Under the pieces are notes generated by a model that saw nothing but the letters and a program-made list of their open reading frames with translations, had not been told where the DNA came from and made no database searches. Positions 35,551 through 44,158 of a DNA stretch of 64,000 nucleotides are shown here, piece by piece. The DNA is from Paenibacillus sp. FSL K6-1096 (lineage in GTDB: Bacteria > Bacillota > Bacilli > Paenibacillales > Paenibacillaceae). The first letter of the stretch is position 1, and each line of letters opens with the position of its first letter. The translations under genes and the position numbers were made by a program. The DNA lies in contig NZ_CP150274.1 of the NCBI RefSeq assembly GCF_037977055.1, positions 3,348,001-3,412,000 on the forward strand, read 5' to 3'.

Positions 35551-36096
35551 TTACCGCTGCTGCGGCGTCAGCTCCGGCAGGTCCAGCGCCAGCGCCATAT
35601 TGCCGAGCATCACGTCCGCCATGAAAATACTCAGCTTCACCTCAGGACGGGCGAATCCGGCCGCCGTGAATTTGCCCTCCATCAGGCGGGTGAACTCCAG
35701 CATTCGCACCTGCACCACCTGACGGATCGCTGCTTCCCGGATACTAGCGGCCTGCATCTGCAGAATCACCTCATCCGCATGGGTCCGGGTGAATTCCTTA
35801 TATAGCTGAAGGGCTTTGTCCAGCAGCTTCTTCTTCGGTGCCTTAAGGCCGGAGAAGAAGCTTAGCAGCCGGTCAAACGCAAGCATGAGCGCAGCGGTGA
35901 ACAGCTCCTCCTTATTCTTGAACAGCTTGAAGATGTAGGGCTGGGATATTCCCACCCGCGCCGCCACCTGCGCCGTGGTAGCCCGGTAGTAGCCATGCTC
36001 TGCAAAAACCGCCACAGCCGCCTCCACCACCTGATCTCTTCGGCTCGCAGCGGAGTCATCCTCCCCTTGGCGGGAGATGCCGGATTTCTTGCTCAT
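35551..36096 (-). CDS. TetR family transcriptional regulator
   Basis: 181 residues, ATG 36096 after AGGGAGGG. The N-terminal helix-turn-helix reads VVEAAVAVFAEHGYYRATTAQVAARVGISQPYIFKLFKNKEELF. The C-terminal ligand domain is all helical. It lies 60 bp downstream of the nitric oxide synthase gene, on the same strand, and may be co-transcribed with it or control an unseen target. Ligand unknown. Confidence 0.88.
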   Translation of the reverse strand: MSKKSGISRQGEDDSAASRRDQVVEAAVAVFAEHGYYRATTAQVAARVGISQPYIFKLFKNKEELFTAALMLAFDRLLSFFSGLKAPKKKLLDKALQLYKEFTRTHADEVILQMQAASIREAAIRQVVQVRMLEFTRLMEGKFTAAGFARPEVKLSIFMADVMLGNMALALDLPELTPQQR

Positions 36097-36156
36097 ATAA
36101 GCCCTCCCTCTATATCAGGATCTTAGGGGGAGTATACCCCAATTCCTTCCAGAGAA

Positions 36157-37341
36157 TCAATCGGGCGAATGAAAAGGACAGCCCCGCATTTGCCCGGTGT
36201 CCTCCGGCCCGGTCTGCACCGCCGTCTTCCGGTATACAAACCGCGGGCTGAGCGGCAGCTCCCGCAGCTTGTTGTCGTTCCAGATCGGGGTGGAGGAAGG
36301 CGACATCGGCGGGATCAGCCAGCCCCATTTGCCGGAGGCCTCACGTCCCTGCCGCTTCTCCTGCTGCTGGAAGCGGACGAACTGCTCGGCGGCCGTATGG
36401 TGATCCACAATGCTGACCCCGGCCTGCTTGAACGAATGCAGCACGGCCCGGTTCAGCTCCAGCAGCGCCCGGTCCTTCCACAGTGTGGTGTTGGTCGAAC
36501 GGTCCAGGCCCAGCAGGTCGGCAACGGCGGGCAGGCGGTTATAACGGTCCGTATCGCCGAAATTCCGCGAGCCGATCTCCGTCTCCATGTACCAGCCGTT
36601 GAACGGGGCTGCCGGGTACGTTATGCCGCCGATCTCCAGGCACATATCCGAGACGATCGGCACCGGATACCAGCGCAGGCCCAGCTCCGGGAAGCGGCTG
36701 ATCTCCGGATGGCTGAGCGGAACCTCGCGCACCAGCCCCGGCGGCAGCGGGAACCAGCGCGGTCCCTCCGCGCCAACGCTGATGACCAGCGGCAGCAGAT
36801 CGAAGTCGCCGCCGCTGCCCTGCCAGCCCAGCTTCAGGCAGAGTGCGGTGAAATCATCCGAGGCCGGATCACCGGCCCGCGGATGCTCACTGTCTCCGGG
36901 ATAGCCTGCATAGCGGATAAGCTGATGATTCCAGATGCGGATAGCCCGCTCAGGGTCCTCTCCGCTGCGGAATACCGTAATCACCGGGCGTATCCGTCCG
37001 CCGTTGTATGCGTGCTTCACATGATGCAGCAGCGCCTCGGCCACCTCCTCGGCGGTTCCGGCTTCACGCGCGTCGATTACCTCAAGGGAGTGCCAGAACA
37101 GCCTGCCGATACAGCGGCTGTTATGGCGCCAGGCCATCCGCGCCCCATGGGTCAGCTCCTCCGCCGTATGGACATATGTACCGGTCAGCCGGATCTCTTC
37201 ACGCACTCCGGCAAGACGCTGCTCCCGCTCAGCCTCCGTCTTCTCCATCTCCTGATAACACGCTGTGATGAAGGCTTCGGCTTGGCTGGTCCGCTCCAGG
37301 GTGCGCTCACTTTGCAGTTGATGTGTTGTATTCATAGTCAT
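36157..37341 (-). CDS. nos: Bacterial nitric oxide synthase oxygenase
   Basis: 394 residues, oxygenase domain only, as in Bacillus. The heme Cys is C77 in WRHNSRCIGR. The substrate/heme face shows GWYMETEIGSRNFGD, where the Glu binds arginine guanidinium, and the pterin side keeps GKWGWLIPPMSPSSTP. It oxidises L-arginine to NO and citrulline using electrons from housekeeping flavodoxin or sulfite-reductase-type partners, none of which is nearby. Its 5' end overlaps the EcsC-family gene by 4 bp (ATGA). About 30 N-terminal residues exceed the B. subtilis protein. Confidence 0.94.
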   Translation of the reverse strand: MTMNTTHQLQSERTLERTSQAEAFITACYQEMEKTEAEREQRLAGVREEIRLTGTYVHTAEELTHGARMAWRHNSRCIGRLFWHSLEVIDAREAGTAEEVAEALLHHVKHAYNGGRIRPVITVFRSGEDPERAIRIWNHQLIRYAGYPGDSEHPRAGDPASDDFTALCLKLGWQGSGGDFDLLPLVISVGAEGPRWFPLPPGLVREVPLSHPEISRFPELGLRWYPVPIVSDMCLEIGGITYPAAPFNGWYMETEIGSRNFGDTDRYNRLPAVADLLGLDRSTNTTLWKDRALLELNRAVLHSFKQAGVSIVDHHTAAEQFVRFQQQEKRQGREASGKWGWLIPPMSPSSTPIWNDNKLRELPLSPRFVYRKTAVQTGPEDTGQMRGCPFHSPD

Positions 37342-38183
37342 CCTTCCAGTTCAGCCAGTCTGGCCATAATTCTCCGCTTGCGGTAGAGCATCCGCGCAGC
37401 CTCCGTGACCTCCGCCAGTGCCTTCCGGTTGTTGTAAGCGCCGAAGAACATTCCGGCCACGGGGACCAGCTGGAACAGCTTTTTCCAGCCCCAGTTATCG
37501 CGGTAGACGGTCACGACCTCTCTCCAGCCCTGAATCCGGGAGATTGCCTCATTCGTACCGGCTGCGATGTTGCCGTCCCCGCCGGCCTGCAGATTCAGGT
37601 CCTTCAGCACCGTGCGCTTGCCGACGATGTCGGAGGAGGCGAACTGCATGACTTTTACCGTGAAAATACGCTCCGTCTTGTCCGTGGGATCATAGCCGTA
37701 GCAGAGGCCGATCTCCTGGATCGCCTTCAGGGAGAGGCCCAGCACAGCGGGAATATCGGCGGCAAGGGTGAAGATTCCGCCGAAGCCCGTCGTCGCGCCT
37801 TGAGCGGTCGCGGCATTCCGGCTGGTCTCCGCAAGCCTGAGCGCTGCTGCATCCATTACCGCCAGCGGGTAAGGCCCGCTATCCGTGCCGCCAGCCGCCC
37901 GGCTGGTCTCCTCCATCAGCTTGCCCACCTTGCGGCCGGCCACCAGATAGTTGCCGCCATTCTGAATGTAGCTGCCCAGCTCATCAAGCAATTGGCCAAT
38001 TTTCTCATGGATGAACTTCGGAGTGACCTTATCGAGCAGCTTGAACGGCAGGCGGGCGATCCGGTCCCAGATCATCAGCTTGTTCTGCTCCTTCTCCCAT
38101 TTGGCTATGTCGGCCAGCGCGGCCCGCAGCAGCTCCGGTGACTCCAGCGGATTCCCTGAACCGGCGGTTTCTGTATCCTGCAT
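37338..38183 (-). CDS. EcsC family protein
   Basis: 281 residues from ATG 38183, after GGAGGGGAATTAAAT; ATG 38201 lacks a site. The EcsC pattern is visible: IWDRIARLPFKLLDKVTPKFIHEKI near the start, a hydrophobic middle (GATTGFGGIFTLAADIPAVLGLSLKAIQEIG) and a C-terminal LVPVAGMFFGAYNN. EcsC-type proteins accompany ABC exporters in Bacillus, but no transporter is adjacent here. Its stop overlaps the nos start, so the two are translationally coupled; a shared role in membrane or redox stress is inference. Confidence 0.85.
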   Translation of the reverse strand: MQDTETAGSGNPLESPELLRAALADIAKWEKEQNKLMIWDRIARLPFKLLDKVTPKFIHEKIGQLLDELGSYIQNGGNYLVAGRKVGKLMEETSRAAGGTDSGPYPLAVMDAAALRLAETSRNAATAQGATTGFGGIFTLAADIPAVLGLSLKAIQEIGLCYGYDPTDKTERIFTVKVMQFASSDIVGKRTVLKDLNLQAGGDGNIAAGTNEAISRIQGWREVVTVYRDNWGWKKLFQLVPVAGMFFGAYNNRKALAEVTEAARMLYRKRRIMARLAELEG

Positions 38184-38302
38184 ATTTAATTCCCCTCCCA
38201 TGAATCATCTCGCTTCAGCTTGTCTGCTTCTTAGATACCTTATAACCTGATTCCCTTCAAATGATTGCACAGGTCAACCGTAATTTTCAAGCACGCGCAA
38301 AC

Positions 38303-38334
38303 AGGCATTCCCGGCTCCTTCCCCGGAAATGCCT
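38303..38334 (-). terminator. Terminator of the 38361 gene
   Basis: AGGCATTCCCGG and CCGGAAATGCCT form a 12-bp stem with mismatch around a CTCCTTCC loop. The following T-run is short. Confidence 0.6.
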
Positions 38335-38360
38335 AACCTTCGCTTAATGCCGTCTGATGC

Positions 38361-38642
38361 TTAGTCCTGCGCTGTGCCTCCAGGGACATCCAGCGACGCC
38401 AATCTGCGCTTCTCCTCCTCCAGCCTCTCTTCGGCCAAGTCTACCCCGCGCCCGCCGACAGAGCCCTCCGGGGCGTGACGGACCGCCTCTTCGGCATGAG
38501 TCAGGCTGTTCTCCGCCTGTTCGATCATGTCTTCCGTGGGGTGGCTAAGCGCCTGGGTGACGGAATTGTGCAGCCGGGTTACTGCATCCTGTGCCTGATC
38601 CACCGTGCTGTTGGTCCGCTGACTGGATTCATAGTGCTTCAT
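38361..38642 (-). CDS. Small helical hypothetical protein
   Basis: 93 residues if started at ATG 38642; a start at ATG 38672 is possible. It is hydrophilic and almost all helix (VDQAQDAVTRLHNSVTQAL, MIEQAENSLTHAEEAVRHA, VDLAEERLEEEKRRLASL), with three related Ala/Glu-rich helices. No Cys or membrane segment. I do not recognise the family. It stands alone between EcsC and the transporter. Confidence 0.6.
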   Translation of the reverse strand: MKHYESSQRTNSTVDQAQDAVTRLHNSVTQALSHPTEDMIEQAENSLTHAEEAVRHAPEGSVGGRGVDLAEERLEEEKRRLASLDVPGGTAQD

Positions 38643-38802
38643 AAGATCATATCCACCCTTCTTCACTCTCAATTTCCATTCCTCTCTAGGATGGATTGGG
38701 GGCTGTGTTCTTATGCATTACAGAATGGCAGGATAGCAGAACGGCGGAATGGCGGAATGGCAGAACACAGAACAGATGGCAGGACTATTGGATGCCGCCC
38801 TG

Positions 38803-40221
38803 CTAGATCAGGAACATGGCGGTAATGGTCATCGCCGCCAGACCGAGCAGGACCGGCTTCAGATTGCGCCGGGCCAGCTCGAACGGGCTGACGCCGCAGA
38901 TGGCGGCAGCGGGAATGAGCGCCCACGGGATCAGGGTGCCGCCGCCGACCCAGATGGCGGCCACCTGCCCCAGGGCGGTCAGCGTCGCCGCGCCGGAATG
39001 GATCGCGGCGGCGAACAGCCCGGCAATCGAGCCGGCCAGCGAGATGCCGGAGAAGCCGGAGCCGTCCAGCCCGGTGATCGCACCGATCACCGTGAGCGTT
39101 ATGGCGGAGGCTGCGCCGTTCAGCGGCACGTGATGCGCCAGGGCAACGCCCAGGTCGTTCACGATGCCGTGCGAGCCGTCCGGCAGCACCTGGCCGAACA
39201 GCTCGCTGAACGCCGAGTCGCCTAAGTAGAAGAAGGCGGCGATCGGGATCACGGGTCCGAAGACCTTGAAGCCGAAGGTGAAGCCTTCGATGAGATACGC
39301 CGTGATCTTCTCCAGCCCCTGGCCCTGGCCGCGGTGGGCCAGCAGCGTGATTACAATCAGGATCAGCACGGCGGTTCCTCCGACCAGTGCAGTGGCATCC
39401 CCGCCTTGCAGATGCAGCACGAACATGCCGATGACGTCCAGCAGGAAGAGCAGCGGGATGGCAACCGCCAGCCCCCGGCGGAGGCCGTCGCTCATGATCG
39501 CCTGCCCGTCATCGTCCTCCCCGGCGGCAGACTGCACCTTCTCCGCCCCCGGCGAGACCAGTCCGTCCCGCCAGGTGCCGTTCTTCTGGTCTCGGCGCAT
39601 CATCCAGAAGGCGGTCACGGTGGTGACCACGCCCATCACCACCACCAGCGGGATGCTGGCCTCCATCACGCTGGACACCGGAAGACCGGCGGCATCCGCC
39701 GTCAGCTTCGGCGCGCCTTGAATAATATAATCGCCGGACAGGGCGATTCCGTGCCCGAACAGATTCATCGCCATTGCCGCACCGAGGGCAGGCAGGCCGA
39801 CCCGGACCGCCACCGGCAGCAGCACCGCCCCGACCAGCGCCACGGCAGGCGAAGGCCAGAAGAAGAATGAGGTGACCATCATAATCAGTCCGATTCCCCA
39901 ATAGGCCATCGCCGGTGTGCGCAGGAACCGGGTGAGCGGGGCAACCATCGTCTCATTGATGCCCGTTATAATCAGAATCCGGCTCATCGCCACGATAATG
40001 GAGATGATCATAATCGTCCCGAGCAGCTCCCGGGTGGCATATACGAAGGCATTGAAGATGCCCGACACCGACCCGCTTAGTGTAGCCGTTGCCAGCAGCC
40101 CCAGCGCCAGAATTCCGGTCACGCAGATCATCGTCGTATCCCGCCGCCGGATCAGCAATGCCAGAATGAACACAATAAACACCAGATACACCCAATGAAT
40201 CGCAGTAAGCTGGATACCCAT
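38803..40221 (-). CDS. Ion-transporter superfamily permease (GntP/DcuC/CitMHS-like)
   Basis: 472 residues from ATG 40221, after AAAGGGGG. About twelve hydrophobic segments in two halves; each half has a re-entrant-type loop (SFFFWPSPAVALVGAVLLP and the C-terminal GSGFSGISLAGSIAGLFA). A hydrophilic loop (about 220-245, ending GEDDDGQAIM) separates them. The pattern fits carboxylate transporters of the IT superfamily. Substrate unknown. There are no adjacent catabolic genes to suggest one. Confidence 0.72.
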   Translation of the reverse strand: MGIQLTAIHWVYLVFIVFILALLIRRRDTTMICVTGILALGLLATATLSGSVSGIFNAFVYATRELLGTIMIISIIVAMSRILIITGINETMVAPLTRFLRTPAMAYWGIGLIMMVTSFFFWPSPAVALVGAVLLPVAVRVGLPALGAAMAMNLFGHGIALSGDYIIQGAPKLTADAAGLPVSSVMEASIPLVVVMGVVTTVTAFWMMRRDQKNGTWRDGLVSPGAEKVQSAAGEDDDGQAIMSDGLRRGLAVAIPLLFLLDVIGMFVLHLQGGDATALVGGTAVLILIVITLLAHRGQGQGLEKITAYLIEGFTFGFKVFGPVIPIAAFFYLGDSAFSELFGQVLPDGSHGIVNDLGVALAHHVPLNGAASAITLTVIGAITGLDGSGFSGISLAGSIAGLFAAAIHSGAATLTALGQVAAIWVGGGTLIPWALIPAAAICGVSPFELARRNLKPVLLGLAAMTITAMFLI

Positions 40222-40327
40222 ACCAATGCGCCCCCTTTCCACTTACAAATAGCAAGCAGGTGCTATATGCTATGCGGGAGGATAGGCTATTGTTCGCGGG
40301 GCAGTCTTCCATTTGCAATCACGAAGC

Positions 40328-40369
40328 AAAAAAAGACCCCCGTCTCCACACCACATGGATTCGGGGATC
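40328..40369 (-). terminator. Terminator of the 40398 gene
   Basis: Read leftward, GATCCCCGAATCCA and TGGAGACGGGGGTC pair with few mismatches around TGTGGTG, followed by TTTTTTT. Confidence 0.82.
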
Positions 40370-40397
40370 AATATTGGATTACTGCCTGTACTGCCGG

Positions 40398-40952
40398 CTA
40401 CAGAGGCCTGCCTGATCTGCGCGCCCGCAGGAATGCGAGCTGCTGCAGCCTGTCCTGAGCGTGGCTGCGGCTCTGCATGTCCGGCGGCCCGGCCATCAGC
40501 TGCCCTCTGCCTTGTCCTGCTTCCGCTAAGGAATCAGCTGAGGGAAAGGTGCAGGTCCCGTCCCTGTGAACGACCAGACCGGGATAGCCCGTTATGTATT
40601 CCCTGCGCACATATTCATCGAGGTAACCGTAGATCCTGTGCTGCAGCACAGGATCTTTGCTCATCTGCTGCAGAATATTCGGGGCAATCACAAGCTCCCG
40701 CTGGATGCCCGGGCCTTCCGGGCCGGTCCGGGCAGTTTGTCCGCTGTTGCCTCCGTGAGGGGAGACTGCCGTAATCCGTACGGTCAAGCCGTACTTCTGT
40801 CTGATTCTCCGTGCCTGATCTTCGATTGCGGCAGCGACTGCTGCCAGCGTCTCCGGGAAGCTGAATACCGATGACTCCGCAGCGCCGGAGCTTGCCTGCT
40901 GCGGCGCGCGGGTCAACGAGGCTGCCCGGATTCGTGAAACGGGAATAACCAT
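40398..40952 (-). CDS. Hypothetical protein (possibly DUF6033)
   Basis: 184 residues, ATG 40952 after GAGGAACG. Soluble, with a central motif VIAPNILQQMSKDPVLQHRIYGYLDEYV and an amphipathic helix before it (AAIEDQARRIRQKYGLTVRITAVSP). The C-terminus is basic and Arg/Gln-rich. It resembles DUF6033-type proteins in my memory, with modest confidence. No catalytic residues are evident. Confidence 0.6.
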   Translation of the reverse strand: MVIPVSRIRAASLTRAPQQASSGAAESSVFSFPETLAAVAAAIEDQARRIRQKYGLTVRITAVSPHGGNSGQTARTGPEGPGIQRELVIAPNILQQMSKDPVLQHRIYGYLDEYVRREYITGYPGLVVHRDGTCTFPSADSLAEAGQGRGQLMAGPPDMQSRSHAQDRLQQLAFLRARRSGRPL

Positions 40953-41040
40953 CGGACGTTCCTCTTCTCGCGTATAAAGTTCAGGACAACTCTTTTATCG
41001 GCGGAGAGAGGAGCATTGCTTATATTGGCCTTACATTTAA

Positions 41041-43044
41041 CTACTTCTTGGCAAGCGCGCCCGCAGCCGCATCCTCGCCGCCCAGCCGCCCGGAGGTGAA
41101 GGAGTACCCCAGTCCGACGCCGTTGCCTACATACGTATCATTGAACAGCACACCTTCGGATTCCACGCCTACAGCATACAGTCCCTGAATCGGCACCCGC
41201 TTATCGTTCAGCACCTGGAACTTCGTATTCACCAGCAGGCCGCCCACCGAACAGAGGTTGTTGACTTCAGCAATCACTGCATAATACGGGCCGGTGCTGC
41301 CCATCGGAACCAGGTATTCCTTCGCTTTACCGAATTCTGTATCCGTACCGGTCTTCACCGCTTCCTCATAGAGCTTGAAATCAGCAGCGAATACCGCAGG
41401 GTCCATCCCTGCATTCTTCGCCAGCTCCTCGATTGTATTGCCCTTGTAGCCGTCGCCGTTCGCAACCATCGATTCGAAGACCTTATCGGCATCCTTCCAA
41501 GGCTGGTCGAGCTTGAACTTGTCTTTGTAAGAAGCATAGAACTCCGGCGGCATCCCCGGCAGCTTCGGCGCCTGCAGTCCCTTCATGCCTTTGGTCTTGA
41601 GGGCCTCAATCTGTGACTGCGAGACAATGACCAGATGATAAGCTCCGTTAAAAGCGCTGGTATTCGCCGCCGCAACCGCCGTCAACGTCGCCGCCTCATC
41701 CCGGAATCTCGCGCCCGAAGGGCCGACATTCATCAGCGTTGGCAGATAGGAGAGCATCACAGGATAGCTGGCTTCGAACGGCTCATACTGTGCCTTCAGC
41801 TTGTCGGTAGCCCGGGCCAGCGTCTGGTGAAGCATCTGTCCGCCGAAGTTGTCCGGCACCTTCGCGCCGATCTCCCAGGACATCTTCAGCCCTTCGCCGA
41901 TGTTCTGCCCCAGCCCGCCGTTAACGCCTTCGAAGCCGAAGGCCTCCTTGACCATCTCTTTGTTCCCGGCATAGCCTCCGGTCGCCATTACAACGCTTTT
42001 ACCGGAAATTTCGAGGGTGGTTCCGTCAGACTTCTTGGCGACCACTCCCGTAACTTCCCCATTCGTGCCTGTCATCAGCTTCTGTGCGGTCGCTTCCGTG
42101 ATCACCTGTCCGCCGTTCTTCTCCACCGAGTCTGCAAGCATCTTGCGCAGCAGCTCCTGGCGGGTCTCGTAAGGAGGCAGCATATGCAGCTGTTCTCCGG
42201 CGAAGTTGAGGAAGGTGGTGGTGTAGCCTTTGCCGGTCAGCCAGTCATAGGTCTCGCCCGACTTCGTGACGTACTGGCGGATGGCCGCCGCATCGACTCT
42301 CCAGTGGTTGTTCACGATCCAGTCGGCGATCTCCTTCTCGACCTCCACTTTAAGCCCGCTGCTTACTGCGGCTGAGGAGTTGTAGAATTTGCCCGCCCAG
42401 GACAGGTTGCTCGCTCCGCCGATCGTGGCTGTTTTCTCAATCAGAATGACCTTGGCTCCTTTATCCGCTGCCGAGACCGCTGCCGACACCCCGGATGCAC
42501 CCGCGCCTACCACCACTACATCGGCGGACAGCTGCTCGGTCTTGCCTTCTCCCGCCTTCACTACCGTCTTGGATTTAAAAGCCTCCACGTTGCCGCCCGC
42601 CTGCTTCAGCGCATCCTCCACCGCGGTCAGGATCGCCTTGCTGGACTCGGAAGCCCCGCTCACAGCATCAATATTCAGGGTCTGGCCGGCGATAATCTCT
42701 TCCTTCACCTTGTTGATCGCCTCCACCCCGATACCGGCCGTCTCATTCTGGCTGACCACCTGGATATCCGTGATGACCGACTTGTCGTCAAGCGTCACCT
42801 TCACCTGCACCTTACCGTCCTTGCCGTCCGCTTCCGCTGTATAGGTTCCAGCCTTGAAATCTGCCGGCACTGTACCTGTATCCGCCTGCTGCGCTGCTTC
42901 CGGCGAGGCCGAAGGCTGCTCCGTGGCTGCCGCTGTAGCCGCCGGAGCGGCGTTCTTGTTCCCGCTGCAGCCGCTGATAAGCGATAAGACCATGATCAGA
43001 CATACAGTGAATATGAACATTTTTCGTGCTGCTTGCTTGTGCAT
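41041..43044 (-). CDS. Flavinylated fumarate-reductase-like lipoprotein
   Basis: 667 residues. Signal peptide with lipobox LISGC (Cys26), then an FMN-binding domain (about 60-150) carrying DAVSGASESS, the motif to which ApbE attaches FMN covalently through a Ser/Thr. A FAD_binding_2 domain follows (VVVVGAGASGVSAAVSAADKG from about 175), with the capping domain and the C-terminal GYSFTSGRLGGEDAA. The layout matches extracellular fumarate/urocanate-type reductases used in flavin-based extracellular electron transfer. No apbE, quinone-oxidising dehydrogenase or cytochrome gene is adjacent. Acceptor unknown. It is transcribed from the MerR-type promoter at 43111-43141. Confidence 0.9.
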   Translation of the reverse strand: MHKQAARKMFIFTVCLIMVLSLISGCSGNKNAAPAATAAATEQPSASPEAAQQADTGTVPADFKAGTYTAEADGKDGKVQVKVTLDDKSVITDIQVVSQNETAGIGVEAINKVKEEIIAGQTLNIDAVSGASESSKAILTAVEDALKQAGGNVEAFKSKTVVKAGEGKTEQLSADVVVVGAGASGVSAAVSAADKGAKVILIEKTATIGGASNLSWAGKFYNSSAAVSSGLKVEVEKEIADWIVNNHWRVDAAAIRQYVTKSGETYDWLTGKGYTTTFLNFAGEQLHMLPPYETRQELLRKMLADSVEKNGGQVITEATAQKLMTGTNGEVTGVVAKKSDGTTLEISGKSVVMATGGYAGNKEMVKEAFGFEGVNGGLGQNIGEGLKMSWEIGAKVPDNFGGQMLHQTLARATDKLKAQYEPFEASYPVMLSYLPTLMNVGPSGARFRDEAATLTAVAAANTSAFNGAYHLVIVSQSQIEALKTKGMKGLQAPKLPGMPPEFYASYKDKFKLDQPWKDADKVFESMVANGDGYKGNTIEELAKNAGMDPAVFAADFKLYEEAVKTGTDTEFGKAKEYLVPMGSTGPYYAVIAEVNNLCSVGGLLVNTKFQVLNDKRVPIQGLYAVGVESEGVLFNDTYVGNGVGLGYSFTSGRLGGEDAAAGALAKK

Positions 43045-43110
43045 GATTACTCCCCCTGTGATGTTAGTTGAACCCGTATCTCTATTGACAAAGCTGATGA
43101 CTACGGCACA

Positions 43111-43141
43111 AGAGTAAACCTTGGTACTGGACCAAGGTCAA
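43111..43141 (-). promoter_or_regulatory. MerR-type promoter with 19-bp spacer and dyad operator
   Basis: Read leftward: -35 TTGACC (43136-43141), 19-bp spacer, -10 TACTCT (43111-43116). The spacer is filled by the perfect dyad ACCTTGGT-N5-ACCAAGGT (43118-43138). An overlong spacer with a central dyad is the hallmark of MerR activation by DNA distortion. It faces the flavoprotein gene; the MerR gene is immediately upstream. Confidence 0.88.
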
Positions 43142-43173
43142 TGAACGTAATGTGAAATTTTTCTCAAAGTGAC

Positions 43174-43998
43174 TTAAGCCTGGCGCTCCTTCTCTACCGG
43201 AATGTGAATCTCCAGATAGGTCCGGCTGCCGTGATTCGTGTGCTCGGTGAACAGGATTTTGCCGCTGATTCTTCCGCTGATCCTGTACCCCTCTGCCTGC
43301 GCATAGTCCAGCATGAACCGGAAGGCTCCCGGTCCGAGACATTCCTCATGGCCGCTGACAATTACAGCCGAGATACAGGTCGCCGGCTCCAGGTACTCCA
43401 CGTTGTCATCCAGGCCTACCTCCAGCTTCTGCTGATCCTCCGCCAGCAGGGCCAGGCCCCAGCTGTAATCCGGCTCCCCGGCTCCGCAAGCATCCCCCGC
43501 CTTCTCCATCCGGAAGGAATAGAAGGTGAACGGCAGCAGCTCCATCCAGGCCTGCACCGTGCTCCTGATGCTCTCTTTCTGCAGCAATTGGTTCCCCTGC
43601 GTCTGTTGAATCCGGTACATCGCCGGCACTTCCTTGATGCTGCACGTATAGAAGGCGCCGCTGATCTGTGCAAGCTCGGCATGAATCTCCCGGATCTTGC
43701 CCAGCAGCAGCGTGCTGCGCCGGATCTCCTCCTCCAGCTGCGCGCCCGCAGCGGCAATCGACTCCACCACCCGCCCGGACGGCGCTTCCTGAATCAATCC
43801 CGCCACATCCTGAAGCGGAATCTGCATGCTCCGGTACCATCTGCTGGATAACAGATTCCGCGCGTCCAGGTCGTTGAAATAACGGTAGTTGTTATGCTGA
43901 TCCTTCATGGGCCGGACAATATCATGCTTCTCATATAAACGCAATGTATCTGCGGTCACCCCCAGAATGGACGCGAATTCCCCGATCGAATATTTCAT
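43174..43998 (-). CDS. MerR family regulator with effector-binding domain
   Basis: 274 residues. The N-terminal winged helix reads YSIGEFASILGVTADTLRLYEKHDIVRP and NNYRYFNDLDARNLL. A coiled coil (about 85-115) and a C-terminal GyrI-like ligand domain follow (FRFMLDYAQAEGYRISGRISGKIL), as in BmrR-type multidrug sensors. It lies 129 bp upstream of the flavoprotein gene, with its stop just before the MerR-type promoter, so it is the obvious activator of that gene. Inducer unknown, presumably a small organic molecule rather than a metal because no metal-binding Cys pair is present. Confidence 0.9.
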   Translation of the reverse strand: MKYSIGEFASILGVTADTLRLYEKHDIVRPMKDQHNNYRYFNDLDARNLLSSRWYRSMQIPLQDVAGLIQEAPSGRVVESIAAAGAQLEEEIRRSTLLLGKIREIHAELAQISGAFYTCSIKEVPAMYRIQQTQGNQLLQKESIRSTVQAWMELLPFTFYSFRMEKAGDACGAGEPDYSWGLALLAEDQQKLEVGLDDNVEYLEPATCISAVIVSGHEECLGPGAFRFMLDYAQAEGYRISGRISGKILFTEHTNHGSRTYLEIHIPVEKERQA

Positions 43999-44158
43999 CA
44001 GCAGCCCCCCAGCTTACTTGATCGTATTCTTGTCATGTAAGTAATGATAGATTGTTTGGCCGGGAGAGATTGTGGATTATGTCACATTGCTGCCTCGCGG
44101 GTGACTGCAGCATCGTTTATACTAATAGATACTGAAGCTTACGAACGGAGGCGGAGCC

